A stretch of DNA of 64,000 bases, taken from Russula earlei (Eukaryota; Basidiomycota; Agaricomycetes; Russulales; Russulaceae). Positions 9,925-19,411 of the stretch are shown piece after piece; the stretch's first letter is position 1, and the number at the start of each line of letters is the position of its first letter. The notes beneath the pieces were generated by a model. That model was given only the letters and a program-made list of their open reading frames with translations. It had not been told where the DNA came from and made no database searches. The position numbers and the translations under genes were made by a program. The stretch spans positions 30,402-94,401 of the forward strand of contig JAGFNK010000182.1 in NCBI GenBank assembly GCA_025769875.1, given 5' to 3'.

Positions 9925-12297
9925 CCTCCTGGGGGCTTGAAATTTTGACTGTCCCCAGTCAAACCTTCTTGAGTGAGTCTTCAACCTTGAACACGCGTAA
10001 TTTCGTCGTCGCAAAGGGGGTGGGCGTCGCAGCAAGACAAGATGGGGCGGGGCGTGCTCGAGAAGCGGAGGCATCGGCGGCGAGCGTGATTTCGTAGACA
10101 GAGACGTGGGTGGCGAGGACTGGGGAAGGAGGATGCATGTGGCGGCTTGCGCGGTGGTAGCATTTGTCGTCTTGCGACGGCGGTGGCGGGGTCGTCTCCA
10201 GTGCAGGTGGCGGCAGCAGACGTGAGTGAGAGCGCGCGAACGGACGGGGAGGCGACGTGGGAGGCGGCGTGCAGTGTGTTGTTGACGTCGGCGGCGGCTT
10301 CTCCTACGGCGGCGGCGTGGCGGTGGCTGCTGCTCCTTCTGCGGTGGTGCGTGGTGGTTAAGTTCGAGTTCGGGGCCTTCTTGGTCTTTTGAGGTGATGC
10401 TGGGTGCAGTTGCAGTTGCTGCTGCTGCTGCTGCTGAGGCGTCGACTGGGATGTGTCGGCGAACGGCTCGTGATGGCGGCGGCTTCTGCTTCTCCGAGGC
10501 GGCGGCGTGTTCTTCGTTATCCGATTCTTCGTGGCGTTCTTCTATTTGTTCCTCGTTAACGTCTTTTACGAGGCGTGGCGGCGAGACGGCGGTTAGCGGA
10601 TACGAGATGGTGGCGTGGTCGGGAAGCAGGAGCGTAGGCGGCAAGCGCGAGACGGGAGCAGTAGGGGCGACGGCTAGCAAGACTGGGAGCGCGGCGGCGG
10701 CGGCTGACTGAGCAAGGATTGAGGCGGCGGGTGAGACTGACGAAACTGAGGCGGCGGCTGAGACTGAGACGGCTGGGGCTGAAGGCATGGCAGAGACTAG
10801 GGGCGCGGTGGCGGCGGCTGATGATGCTGGCGATACGGCGAACTGGGTTGAACTGACGAGTGCGGGCGAGGCTAAGACGGACGCGAAGTCGGCGGCTGGC
10901 ATGACTGAGGCTACTGTGGCGGCGGACGAGGCGACAGACGAGACTGAAGGCGCGGGAGCGGATGAGACGAAGGCGGGGGTGGCAGACGAGGCTGCGAGGG
11001 CTGAAGTGGCGGGTGGCGCTAAAACGTCGGTGGGCGAGGCTGAGATGGTGGTTGTACATGGAGCTGAGACAGTGGCCACAGCAGGCGACACTGAGGGCGC
11101 AGGAGCTGGCTGGGCAGAGACGGGGAAGGTGGCGATAGGCGATGTCGCGGCTGAGGCTACGGCGGCGGGGGCAGATGAGGTGGCGACGATGGCGAATGCG
11201 GGCGATGCTGGGACGGCGGAGGCAGGTGGGGCCAAAGCGATGACAGTTGGCGAGTCGAAGATGGCGGTGGTGAACGAAGTGACGGGAACGGCGGACGAGG
11301 TGGAAACCGCAGGGACGATGGGAGCGGGCGAGAGGAAGGCGATGACGGGCGACGCAGGGACGGAGACGGGAGACGTAGAGGCGGCGGCTGGCAATGCTGG
11401 TGATACGACGGTGGGCGAGACTGAGGTGGAGTCGATGACGACTGCGGGCAACGGAGAGATGGCGGTGGAAGCTGGTGACGTGGGGACAGTGGTTGCGGCA
11501 GAGGACGAAGCTGGGGCGACGGCGGTGGTGGGCGTGAAGGCGACGGGCTGGCGGCTCTCCTGTTCCAGGGTTTCGGATACGAAGTCGCGTCGGGGGTCTC
11601 GCCTGGGAAACCCGAAATCACGCTCCCATTGTATGTCTCGAGGATGTTGAGGGAATATGTCGACCAGTGTATCGAATACCTTTCGGAACTCGACAAAGTC
11701 TCGTAGACGTTCGTCCACGCTCCAGGGACCAAGGCGTCGGGAGACCATCCGGCGGTCATCCGGGTGGAGTCCGAACCAGAACGACTCGTCGCAGTCTTCG
11801 TAGGATAGGTGGCGCGCGTGGATGAGGGGCTCGCATATTGCCCTGAAGTTCCGGTAGTACTCGGATACATCCTCTTGGTTGCGCATGCGTAGTCTAGATG
11901 AGGAGGTGATGAGGTCGTCCAGTTCCCGTTGGAGGAACCGGAGCTGGGTCGGCGTGCTGACGGATGCGTTGCGCGACGAAAGCGGATGGTGGGATGAGGG
12001 GAGTGCGACTGGTGTGGGCGCTGTGAGTGTGGCTGGGTAGCTGAAGACTTGGGCACTGTTGGCGGCGAGCCAGGCGTCGACGGCGTCCTTCAATCCGCGT
12101 CCGTTACTGCTGTTGGGGATGGGTTGCCCATTTGGAAGGTGGAGGCGGGCGTTGCGGATGACGATGCGGCCGGTGCGGCAGTACTCCTCGGCAATCGTGC
12201 ACCATCGGACACCGTGGCCGGGTTGGGCGCAGAAGGGGCAGCCGTTGAGCCTCGGCGCTCGGCGGAAATAGGTAGAGGCATCGGAATGCGATGACAT
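9631..12297 (-). CDS. G-1 Gag-like protein with an N-terminal zinc knuckle
   Basis: 888 codons from the ATG at 12297, next to the 5' LTR side. A CCHC knuckle, CPFCAQPGHGVRWC, lies at about residues 21-34. A capsid-like helical segment follows at about 110-240 (contains EDVSEYYRNFRAICEPL and FWFGLHPDDRR). A long Ala/Ser/Pro/Val low-complexity region covers about 280-560, then an acidic stretch and an arginine-rich tail. The frame runs through the polypurine tract into the 3' LTR, so the last hundred residues may not be functional. A knuckle placed before the capsid domain is the reverse of the usual Gag order. Capsid and RNA-binding roles are inferred from the knuckle and the gag-like segment. 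Confidence 0.7.
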   Translation of the reverse strand: MSSHSDASTYFRRAPRLNGCPFCAQPGHGVRWCTIAEEYCRTGRIVIRNARLHLPNGQPIPNSSNGRGLKDAVDAWLAANSAQVFSYPATLTAPTPVALPSSHHPLSSRNASVSTPTQLRFLQRELDDLITSSSRLRMRNQEDVSEYYRNFRAICEPLIHARHLSYEDCDESFWFGLHPDDRRMVSRRLGPWSVDERLRDFVEFRKVFDTLVDIFPQHPRDIQWERDFGFPRRDPRRDFVSETLEQESRQPVAFTPTTAVAPASSSAATTVPTSPASTAISPLPAVVIDSTSVSPTVVSPALPAAASTSPVSVPASPVIAFLSPAPIVPAVSTSSAVPVTSFTTAIFDSPTVIALAPPASAVPASPAFAIVATSSAPAAVASAATSPIATFPVSAQPAPAPSVSPAVATVSAPCTTTISASPTDVLAPPATSALAASSATPAFVSSAPAPSVSSVASSAATVASVMPAADFASVLASPALVSSTQFAVSPASSAAATAPLVSAMPSAPAVSVSAAASVSSVSPAASILAQSAAAAALPVLLAVAPTAPVSRLPPTLLLPDHATISYPLTAVSPPRLVKDVNEEQIEERHEESDNEEHAAASEKQKPPPSRAVRRHIPVDASAAAAAATATAPSITSKDQEGPELELNHHAPPQKEQQPPPRRRRRRSRRRRQQHTARRLPRRLPVRSRALTHVCCRHLHWRRPRHRRRKTTNATTAQAATCILLPQSSPPTSLSTKSRSPPMPPLLEHAPPHLVLLRRPPPLRRRNYACSRLKTHSRRFDWGQSKFQAPRRCKVSHIAGLGTTCGPRAMRDTRPPPTPCLLPRIASPSPRHRPRAHATPRHTRRVRVSGLSPWPRPSRPVLILFHAYLPFMPFILSTSLLHIKHLATL

Positions 12298-12732
12298 GGC
12301 GCGTTGGTACAGCGGCGGGCGGTACTGGCTATCAAGGGAGTGTGTGGGCGATGAAGCAGCGTGCGTGGGCGTGAAGGTGAAGGCCGCGGCAGCTACAGGC
12401 GATATTGACGAGCCGGCGGCAGGTGAGGGAATGAGACGACAGTGCGCGGGGCTGTGATGGCGGTTGGCTGGTGGACTGGCGGCGGGTTCGCAGGCGAACG
12501 AAGTGGGCGAGGTTGAGGACTGCGCGAGTGGGCGTGCGCGTGGATGCGGTGCTGGCTGGTACGGATAGGGAGCGAGGCGAAGAGTGAAAGGGCGAGGTGA
12601 ACGGGAGTAGCTGCGATTGCGGTCGCGCTAGTTGCGAGGGTGGAGGGGCTTGCTCCTAAGCCGGGTTGCCCAAGGCAACCTAAACGAGGGGGCGGGGAAG
12701 ACGGGGGTCTCAGGTCAACACAGATCCAGCCT

Positions 12733-12746
12733 CACTGGGGCAGCCA
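12733..12746 (-). promoter_or_regulatory. G-1 candidate primer-binding site
   Basis: In element orientation, two bases after the 5' LTR comes TGGCTGCCCCAGTG. It starts with TGG, as sites complementary to a tRNA 3' CCA end do. The matching tRNA was not identified. Confidence 0.45.
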
Positions 12747-12748
12747 GT

Positions 12749-13248
12749 TGAAGCGAGCCAAACCAGGGCGCGCAGAGTTCGTGGGGCTGGACGGCGATCC
12801 AAAGACAGTTGTCTTGACCCAAGAGCAAGAGGAATGTAAGGAGGAGGAAGGGAGAAGAGAAGGAGAGGAGAGGAGAGTAAGATCGCTCGCGCGCAGTTGT
12901 TTCTGACTGAAGGTAAGAGGAACTCAAGAAGACTGTATTCTTCCTCTTTTTCTACTACAGAGTAGCTAGGTGTTTTATATGCAGGAGAGAAGTACTAAGG
13001 ATGAAAGGCATGAAAGGGAGATAGGCATGAAAGAGAATCAAGACTGGTCGAGACGGTCGAGGCCATGGTGAAAGGCCTGAGACGCGAACGCGTCGCGTGT
13101 GCCGAGGCGTGGCGTGCGCACGTGGTCGGTGGCGAGGACTGGGCGATGCAATGCGAGGAAGGAGGCAAGGTGTGGGAGGAGGCCGAGTGTCACGCATCGC
13201 GCGCGGTCCGCATGTGGTTCCGAGGCCAGCGATATGGCTCACCTTACA
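12749..13248 (-). repeat. G-1 5' LTR (element orientation)
   Basis: 500 bp, identical to the other LTR as read. The right-hand flank ATTT (13249-13252) repeats the ATTT at 9421-9424. Confidence 0.9.
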
Positions 13249-13642
13249 ATTTCTAGTTCGTATGGTCCCTCTTCAAAAGGGAGCATTTTCAACATCACAG
13301 GTTTGCCGTCAGATATGCGAGTTGCGTCCATGTTAAGAGGGTGCTAAAATCATAGGGCTAAAGATATCCGGAGGAAAGGGTGGAGTTATAGCTCACTCGA
13401 AGTCTCCGTCCATCCTCGCAATCAAGATAGAACTTGGAAGTGCCAACCCACGATGGCTTCCAACCAGGTCGGAAGCGGGGCCGAAGCATGTATCCAGAAC
13501 GTTCAAGCGTCTCCTGTCGGTCAATCCACCATTTTTCTGTTTCGCCAATCTCTCCAAGTTGCCATTCTGGAATTGGATTGTCTAGAAAGTCTAAAAGTTG
13601 GGACATAGCAAGTTAGAAATACAGGCGATGCGACGTTGGCAT

Positions 13643-13889
13643 TGTTGGACGTGCAGCCACCCGGTGGCGTGTGTACGGACAAAGCCGGACCGTACGTGTA
13701 AATATTCGAATTAGTTGTCGTTCGTTTTTTCCCTCAGTCTTTCACACACAAGACTGAGGTCAGTACCACACTCTCTTACTTCTTTTCTAGAACTAATACT
13801 GTACATAGCAAAGCTTCCTTTAGGTTAGATCACTAACTAATACAGTCTTTCACACACAAGACTGAGCAAAGCTTCCTTTAGCTTCAACA
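13643..13889 (+). repeat. Copia-2 5' LTR
   Basis: 247 bp, TGTTGG...CAACA. Only 8 bp follow the second E2 block before the LTR ends, so the element's U5 is very short. A solo LTR of exactly the same length is at 50372-50618 on the minus strand. Confidence 0.95.
13738..13881 (+). other. Duplicated spliced-leader structure in Copia-2 5' LTR
   Basis: E1 13738-13758; intron-like segment 13759-13808 (50 nt, GTCAGT...CATAG, with ACTAAT branch-like site); E2 13809-13823; gap 13824-13845 (22 nt, GTTAG...ACAG); fused E1-E2 copy 13846-13881. Gap plus fused copy is 58 nt and again begins GT and ends AG. E1 is a hairpin (CTCAGTCTT with AAGACTGAG). Confidence 0.85.
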
Positions 13890-13900
13890 GATTATGAGAC
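13890..13900 (+). promoter_or_regulatory. Copia-2 primer-binding site (elongator tRNA-Met anticodon arm)
   Basis: GATTATGAGAC follows the LTR. Its complement GTCTCATAATC is the anticodon loop and stem side of eukaryotic elongator tRNA-Met. It differs from the initiator-Met site in the three other copia elements at several positions. Confidence 0.65.
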
Positions 13901-13962
13901 CTGACAGCTACTAATTACATCAACATCCCAAATAAAGCTATCTTTTCCCATAACAAAGCAGA

Positions 13963-16900
13963 ATGAGTACCTCACCGTCAGTCGCACAGCCTTCAACCAT
14001 AAAAGGCACAAGTGCCCCCACAGTGGGAGCCGCGGGAAGAAACGGAAGGGGCAGAATTCAACGACCCGACGCGCCTACCCTTGAAGATGGCGAAGTCGAG
14101 TATGCTCAATGGAAAGGAGTTATGGAAGCTATCTTCCTAGCTACGGGACTGTTGGATATAGTAAAAGGAACTGAAAACAAACCAGACGAAAATGTAGACC
14201 CCGTCGGCGCCGCGGATTGGACATCCAGGGATCGCGACGCCCACGCCCAAATCTTCATGACAGTCCGAGGGCACGCCCTCACCATAATACTTGGAATGGT
14301 GAACTCTAAAGAATGCTGGGACATTCTCGCTGAACGCTTCCAAGGAACGGGCGAGCATCAGGCCGCCCAATTATTGGGTGACCTGTTCCTAAAACCATTA
14401 ACGGACACAGAACCAATGGCTCCCCAACTCGCGCACAAAGTACTAACCGCGCAAACACTTGCGACAATCGGATTCCCAATAAATCCGAAAGTCCTGGCCT
14501 TCATGATGATCTTAGCACTCCCGAAGACAATGCACACCTCTAAGAAGATCCTTTGTTCTACCCCTCTCGACAAGTTAAACACTACATACATATCGAGTCA
14601 AATCCTTATCGATGAGCGGGACACGATCCGCGAGTCGGGCGATACTACCGCACTGTACTTTGCCAAAGCGTCGAATAAAGGAAAGGGAAAGGAAAAGAAA
14701 AAAGACAAGGACAAGAAAAAGTGCACACATTGCAAACTAAAAGGACATGAAATAACGGAATGTTGGAAACTCCATGGGAAGCCAAATGAAAAGGCAAAAA
14801 TCGCGACCGTTAACGATAGTGCACCCGGGACACCGAGGTCCCAACCAACACAAATCACTAGCGCTGCGATTGCCAACGCTCCCATTCATGACAATGCTAT
14901 CCGTTTATACCATGCATCAGGGGGTGACTATGAATCAACCACCGTCCTCGCGCTTAAGACCCAGGACCTCCGGGAAGCTAATTTCTCAAATGACTGGATC
15001 ATAGACTCTGGGGCATCGCGCATCATGACCTCACACCGTGAATGGTTCAGTCAATACACTGTGCTTTCACGCCCCATACAAGTCATTCTTGGGGACAACA
15101 GCTCCATCCCCGCAATTGGAGTCGGCCAGGTCAAAGTCCAAATGCGTGCCAACGGCGCGTGGACCACGGCATTGTTCCGAGACGTCCTGCACGTACCGGA
15201 CTTAAACGGAAACCTGCTCTCAGTTTCACACCTAGCACGGCGTGGAGCGCAAGTCCGTTTCGAAGGGCAAACATGTGGTATTTATGACCAAAACCAACTA
15301 GTCTGCGAGGGGTCCTTACATGGCACATTGTATGTCATGTCCATTAAATCCCCCAAATCCGAGTCCGTGCGCATAGCCATGCTGGACCGTTTCCCCGCAG
15401 AAGGCGAACAACCACACGAGTTCGCCCTCACCGCTCGCACTACCTCCTCCAAGGCCTCACTGGACCTTTGGCACCGTTGTCTCGGTCACTTAGACCCTAA
15501 CACGATAAACCGAATGCTAAAAAAGGGCATGGTGAAAGGAATGGAGATTGTGGGAAAAGGACTCACCACTGGGAAATGTATCCCTTGCCTCAAAGGGAAG
15601 CAAACCCGGGATGTAATCTTGAAGACGACCAGCACACGCGCCGACGTTGTGCTTGGCCGCGTCTTCTCGGACATCTGCGGAAAGATGCCCACTCAAACTC
15701 GCCAGGGTTTTGAATACTTCATCACTTGGACAGATGATATGTCTAGGAAAGTGTTCGTCAGAGGACTGAAGTACAAGTCCGATGCTCTAGCACACCTCCA
15801 GGCATTCACCGCGCGTGCAGAAGTCGAAACCAGGCGACGCCTAAAGATCCTTCGCTCGGATGGAGGGGGCGAATATACTGGAGGGGAATCTCAATCATAC
15901 CTAACCCAGAAAGGCATTCAGCTAGAACTCACCACCCCAGACACACCGGAACACAACGGCGTTGCAGAACGCATGAACCGGACCCTACTTGATAAGGTCC
16001 GGGCAATGCTTATCGATGCCAACCTTCCAGAGTCATTCTGGATCGACGCGCTCGAATATGCGGCCCTCATTCACAATGTCACGCCAACTCGCGCACTCGA
16101 CAACATGACCCCGGAAGAGGCATGGAGCGGGAACAAACCGAATGTCTCCCGACTCCGCGTTTTCGGCGCACAAGCCTTCGTCCACATCCCTAAGGACAAA
16201 CGCACCAAACTTGAGGCTAGGTCACTGGTGTGTACATTCCTCGGATATGCGCACCAAAGGAAGGCCTATAAATTAGTCCACCGCCCTACCCATCGCATCC
16301 TGGAGTCCCGCGATGTCGTATTTGATGAAGGGGGCCCCACACCACGCATCGAGTGTGTCACTCTCGAACACGACGACGCAGACGAAAGCGTTGACGATAT
16401 TGAGGGAGACGATAGTGATCCGGAGGGGGCGCGAGACGCGGAACTGGTCTCCGACACCGAACCGCAGGGCGCTGAGGAGCACGAGCCCCCACAACCCGCC
16501 ATCAGGCGATCCACCCGTATCACGCGCGTGCCCACACGCGACGATGACCCTAAATTCAGTACCACAACTTATGGACAGCGAAAGCGATGAAATGAACAAG
16601 GAAACTTGGCCCATACCGACATGGCCACAGACCCGAAATCATACGCTGAAGCCATGTCCCGCGCCGACGCGGCGGAATGGGAACTCGCGTGTGAAGATGA
16701 AAGACGCACCTTCGAAAATATGGGTGTCTTCGAAATCGTCCCGCGCCCAAAAAATCGAAAAGTAGTGGGCAGTAAATGGGTTTTCAAAATTAAACGAGGC
16801 CCAGACGGAAACATACTAAAATATAAAGCTCGCCTCGTCGCACAGGGCTTCACTCAAATCGAAGGCATTGACTTCGACGAGACGTTTGCGCCTGTAGCCA

Positions 16901-18180
16901 AAATGGCGTCCTTGCGTGCGATCCTTGCCATTGCCGCAGAAAACGATCTGGAGGTTCACCAGATGGATGTCAAATCAGCCTATCTAAATGGTGAACTGAA
17001 AGACGAAATATACATGGAACCACCCCCTGGATTCCATGTACCCAACGGCATGGCACTCCGTTTGCTAAAGGCCGTATATGGCACCAAGCAAGGAGGACGC
17101 GTCTGGTATGAGAATATCAGAGCGACGCTCGCCCACATGGGGTACACCCACACGGACGCGGATCACGCGGTCTTCATCCGAGAAACCCCGGGGAACTTAT
17201 CATTTATAGCTCTCTATGTCGACGACATTACTATGGCATCTGAAAGCCTAACTGCAATCGAGTCAGACAAAGAGGAACTAAAAAAACACTATGAGATGAC
17301 GGACCTAGGTAACATTACCTGGATCCTAGGCATCCATGTCACGCGCGATCGCCAGGAAGGCTGGATCGCACTCTCCCAAGAGAAATATGTTGAGGAAATG
17401 CTGGAGTGCTTTGGGAAAGCAAACGTCAAACCCATCAGCACCCCAACACTCGCAAACGAACATCTATTAAAGGTGCACTCACCCGAGGTGGACGTCAAGT
17501 CCTATCAACACGTGGTCGGTGCAATAATGTACCTCATGCTGGGAACACGACCTGACCTCGCGTACACCGTCGCCGCACTTGGACGGCACGCCTCTTGCCC
17601 AGGAAATGAGCACCATCGTGCACTTGAACGCGCGATCCGGTATATCCGGGGAACGAGCGATCACCGCCTCATTTTCCAACGCGGACACAACACTCAGTCG
17701 ACCTTGACTGGATATGTCGACGCGGACTGGGCCAGCGATGTGAACGATAGGAAGTCGACCTCGGGATTTGTCTTCATGTTGGCAGAAGGGGCCATAAGCT
17801 GGAGTTCTAAGAAACAAACGTCAGTGGCTCTCTCGAGCACGGAGGCGGAGTATATTGCGGCCGCGCATGCGGCAAAGGAAGCCATATGGCTGAGACGGCT
17901 ACTCACCGAACTGGGACAAAACCTCCATCTCCCCACCACTCTCCACGTTGATAACCAATCCACCATGGCCATTGCCAAGAACCCAGAGTTTCATGATTGC
18001 ACCAAGCACATTGAGGTGCGACACCACTTCCTGCGCCAAAAGGTCGACGCGCGAGAGATCGATCTTGCATACACCCCAACCGAGGATCAAGTTGCTGATG
18101 TCTTGATGAAGGGACTCAGCAGGGAGAAACACGAGCGTTTCACGAAGGAAATGGGAGTGAACACACACCACCAGGGCTGA
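13963..18180 (+). pseudogene. Copia-2 gag-pol polyprotein with one in-frame TGA
   Basis: One continuous frame of about 1405 codons, broken only by TGA at 16588-16590 between the integrase tail and reverse transcriptase. Domains: gag from the ATG at 13963; CCHC at 254-267 (CTHCKLKGHEITEC); protease DSGA at 348; integrase core D570, D633, E669 (35-residue spacing); reverse transcriptase YVDD at about 1085; RNase H with STEAEYIAA. The stop follows RKR and fits a CGA-to-TGA change. The sequence is otherwise intact through the C terminus at 18180. Confidence 0.93.
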
Positions 18181-18187
18181 GGGGGCG

Positions 18188-18434
18188 TGTTGGACGTGCA
18201 GCCACCCGGTGGCGTGTGTACGGACAAAGCCGGACTGTACGTGTAAATATTCGAATTAGTTGTCATTCGTTTTTTCCCTCAGTCTTTCACACACAAGACT
18301 GAGGTCAGTACCACACTCTCTTACTTCTTTTCTAGAACTAATACTGTACATAGCAAAGCTTCCTTTAGGTTAGATCACTAACTAATACAGTCTTTCACAC
18401 ACAAGACTGAGCAAAGCTTCCTTTAGCTTCAACA
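18188..18434 (+). repeat. Copia-2 3' LTR
   Basis: 247 bp. A purine run GAGGGGG just before it (18180-18185) is the likely polypurine tract. The E1/intron/E2/gap/E1-E2 structure is at 18283-18426 (E1 18283-18303, intron 18304-18353, E2 18354-18368, gap 18369-18390, fused copy 18391-18426). Confidence 0.95.
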
Positions 18435-18439
18435 GGCAT

Positions 18440-18703
18440 TACATAACATGTGCCACTGTTAGTTCGCGTTCACGTTAGGTTCACAGCTAACAACCATTGG
18501 AGTGACAGCAACAGGAAACAATAACTCGTGCACCATTTTTCTTTTCACTGCCCGAGGTCATTGTTTTTGTTTACTATATGTTGCATTGCCCTCTGTGCAC
18601 GTCCATCCTTGTTTATCTTTCACGTATGTCCATTCAACTTGGAGGTAGGCCACTACATAACAATGGTTTCCCTTTCCATTTCCTGTGCATCCAAGGCCTT
18701 CGA
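18440..18703. promoter_or_regulatory. Remnant of the K1-P1 divergent promoter region
   Basis: This 264-bp island between Copia-2 and Copia-3 belongs to neither element. With 13607-13642 and 30728-30913 it rebuilds an intergenic region of about 490 bp between divergent K1 and P1 before the LTR insertions. No specific factor site was recognised. Confidence 0.55.
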
Positions 18704-19328
18704 TGGCGGTTTCGGGCCACCAGGGGCGCGTGCGGAGGAGCGCGAAAGTCCAACACGGCGTGTCCCCAGGATCATTTTTGATCCCTTAATTTTTTCCACT
18801 CCCCTCAGGGGAAAAATACATTCTGCTGTGACTTCTCAGGCCTTGTATGACAAAACTGAAAATGTGCGAAAAGCAAGAACATTTCATATTGGCTCCACAA
18901 CTCTGTATCCAAGAAAAATGCAAATGCGTGACTCAATCACACGCTCACACCAAAACCAGAACAAGCGCATCAGCCACATAGAGAGGCAATGCGTTATTTC
19001 TGTTGAAGTCCAAAGTCCATCCACTATATGTTTTCATTACTGTTTTACTTCCATTCCCAACTCCAAAAAACTCCTATTTTTTTCCTTAAGTAACATACTT
19101 GTAAAACATATAAAGTAGCCTCTTATTGCCTGCAAATGTATAAAAATTTGTCATGTTCCTTGTTCTCGGAAGAAACCCCTTGCATGCACTCCAAAACAAA
19201 GTCCCCTCCTCGTGCTCTACCACTGCTCTGTGTCTTTACACCCATTCCTGACCCTGTGCCATGTCAACGGTCCATCGGCCTGTCTTGCCCACTCATGCGT
19301 TCCCACCGCCTGTGCCATATCTTCACCA
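18704..19328 (+). repeat. Copia-3 5' LTR
   Basis: 625 bp, TG...CA. This family lacks the E1/E2 duplication seen in Copia-1, -2 and -4. Confidence 0.93.
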
Positions 19329-19340
19329 GGTTATGGGCCC
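19329..19340 (+). promoter_or_regulatory. Copia-3 primer-binding site (initiator tRNA-Met anticodon arm)
   Basis: GGTTATGGGCCC directly after the LTR, the same 12-mer as in Copia-1 and Copia-4 although the LTRs show no similarity. Confidence 0.82.
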
Positions 19341-19411
19341 TGAAGTTGCCTATTGAAATATCAAAGTCAAATCAATTCACGCCTCACAAGAGAAAAGTCC
19401 AATAAGACAAG

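Larger units (their letters stand above)
9425..13248 (-). mobile_element. G-1, gag-only LTR retrotransposon inside K1
   Basis: 3824 bp. Two 500-bp LTRs (9425-9924 and 12749-13248) that I read as identical flank a 2.8-kb internal region. In element orientation the LTR runs TGTAAGG...CTTCA. A polypurine-like CAGGAGG precedes the 3' LTR and a candidate primer-binding site follows the 5' LTR. No protease, integrase, reverse transcriptase or RNase H is present, so it must be mobilised by proteins supplied in trans. Relics of the same broad family lie in units A and B and at 46400-48810. Confidence 0.9.
8463..13606 (-). pseudogene. K1, basidiomycete protein kinase gene split by an LTR element
   Basis: Read around the insertion, five exons give 368 codons with no stop: 13397-13606; 13253-13343 joined to 9237-9424; 9147-9184; 8774-9092; 8463-8720. 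The four introns are 52-54 nt. Visible kinase features: GKPVMLKML (ATP-binding Lys), VAHRDCTSENIMLD (catalytic loop, HRDC), LLIDFGLSRRYD (DFG), APEH at the activation-loop end. The last intron has a run of 15 A residues just before its acceptor. G-1 sits in exon 2 with a 4-bp duplication (ATTT; 5 bp is also possible), so no full-length protein can be made. The exons are otherwise undamaged, so the break is recent. The substrate is unknown. The gene is divergent to P1 and paralogous to K2. Confidence 0.85.
13643..18434 (+). mobile_element. Copia-2, full-length Ty1/copia LTR retrotransposon
   Basis: 4792 bp with 247-bp LTRs (13643-13889 and 18188-18434) and a perfect target duplication GGCAT (13638-13642, 18435-18439). 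The LTRs differ at two positions (C/T near 13690, G/A near 13721), both in CpG. The internal region is one gag-pol frame with a single nonsense codon. It inserted 36 bp upstream of the K1 start codon, separating K1 from most of its promoter. Confidence 0.97.

Noticed and set aside
10787..11650. Long plus-strand frame of 287 codons rich in Ala, Glu, Gly, Thr
   Set aside because: It is the antisense of the Ala/Ser/Pro/Val-rich part of the G-1 gag frame; a GC-rich repeat opens both strands.
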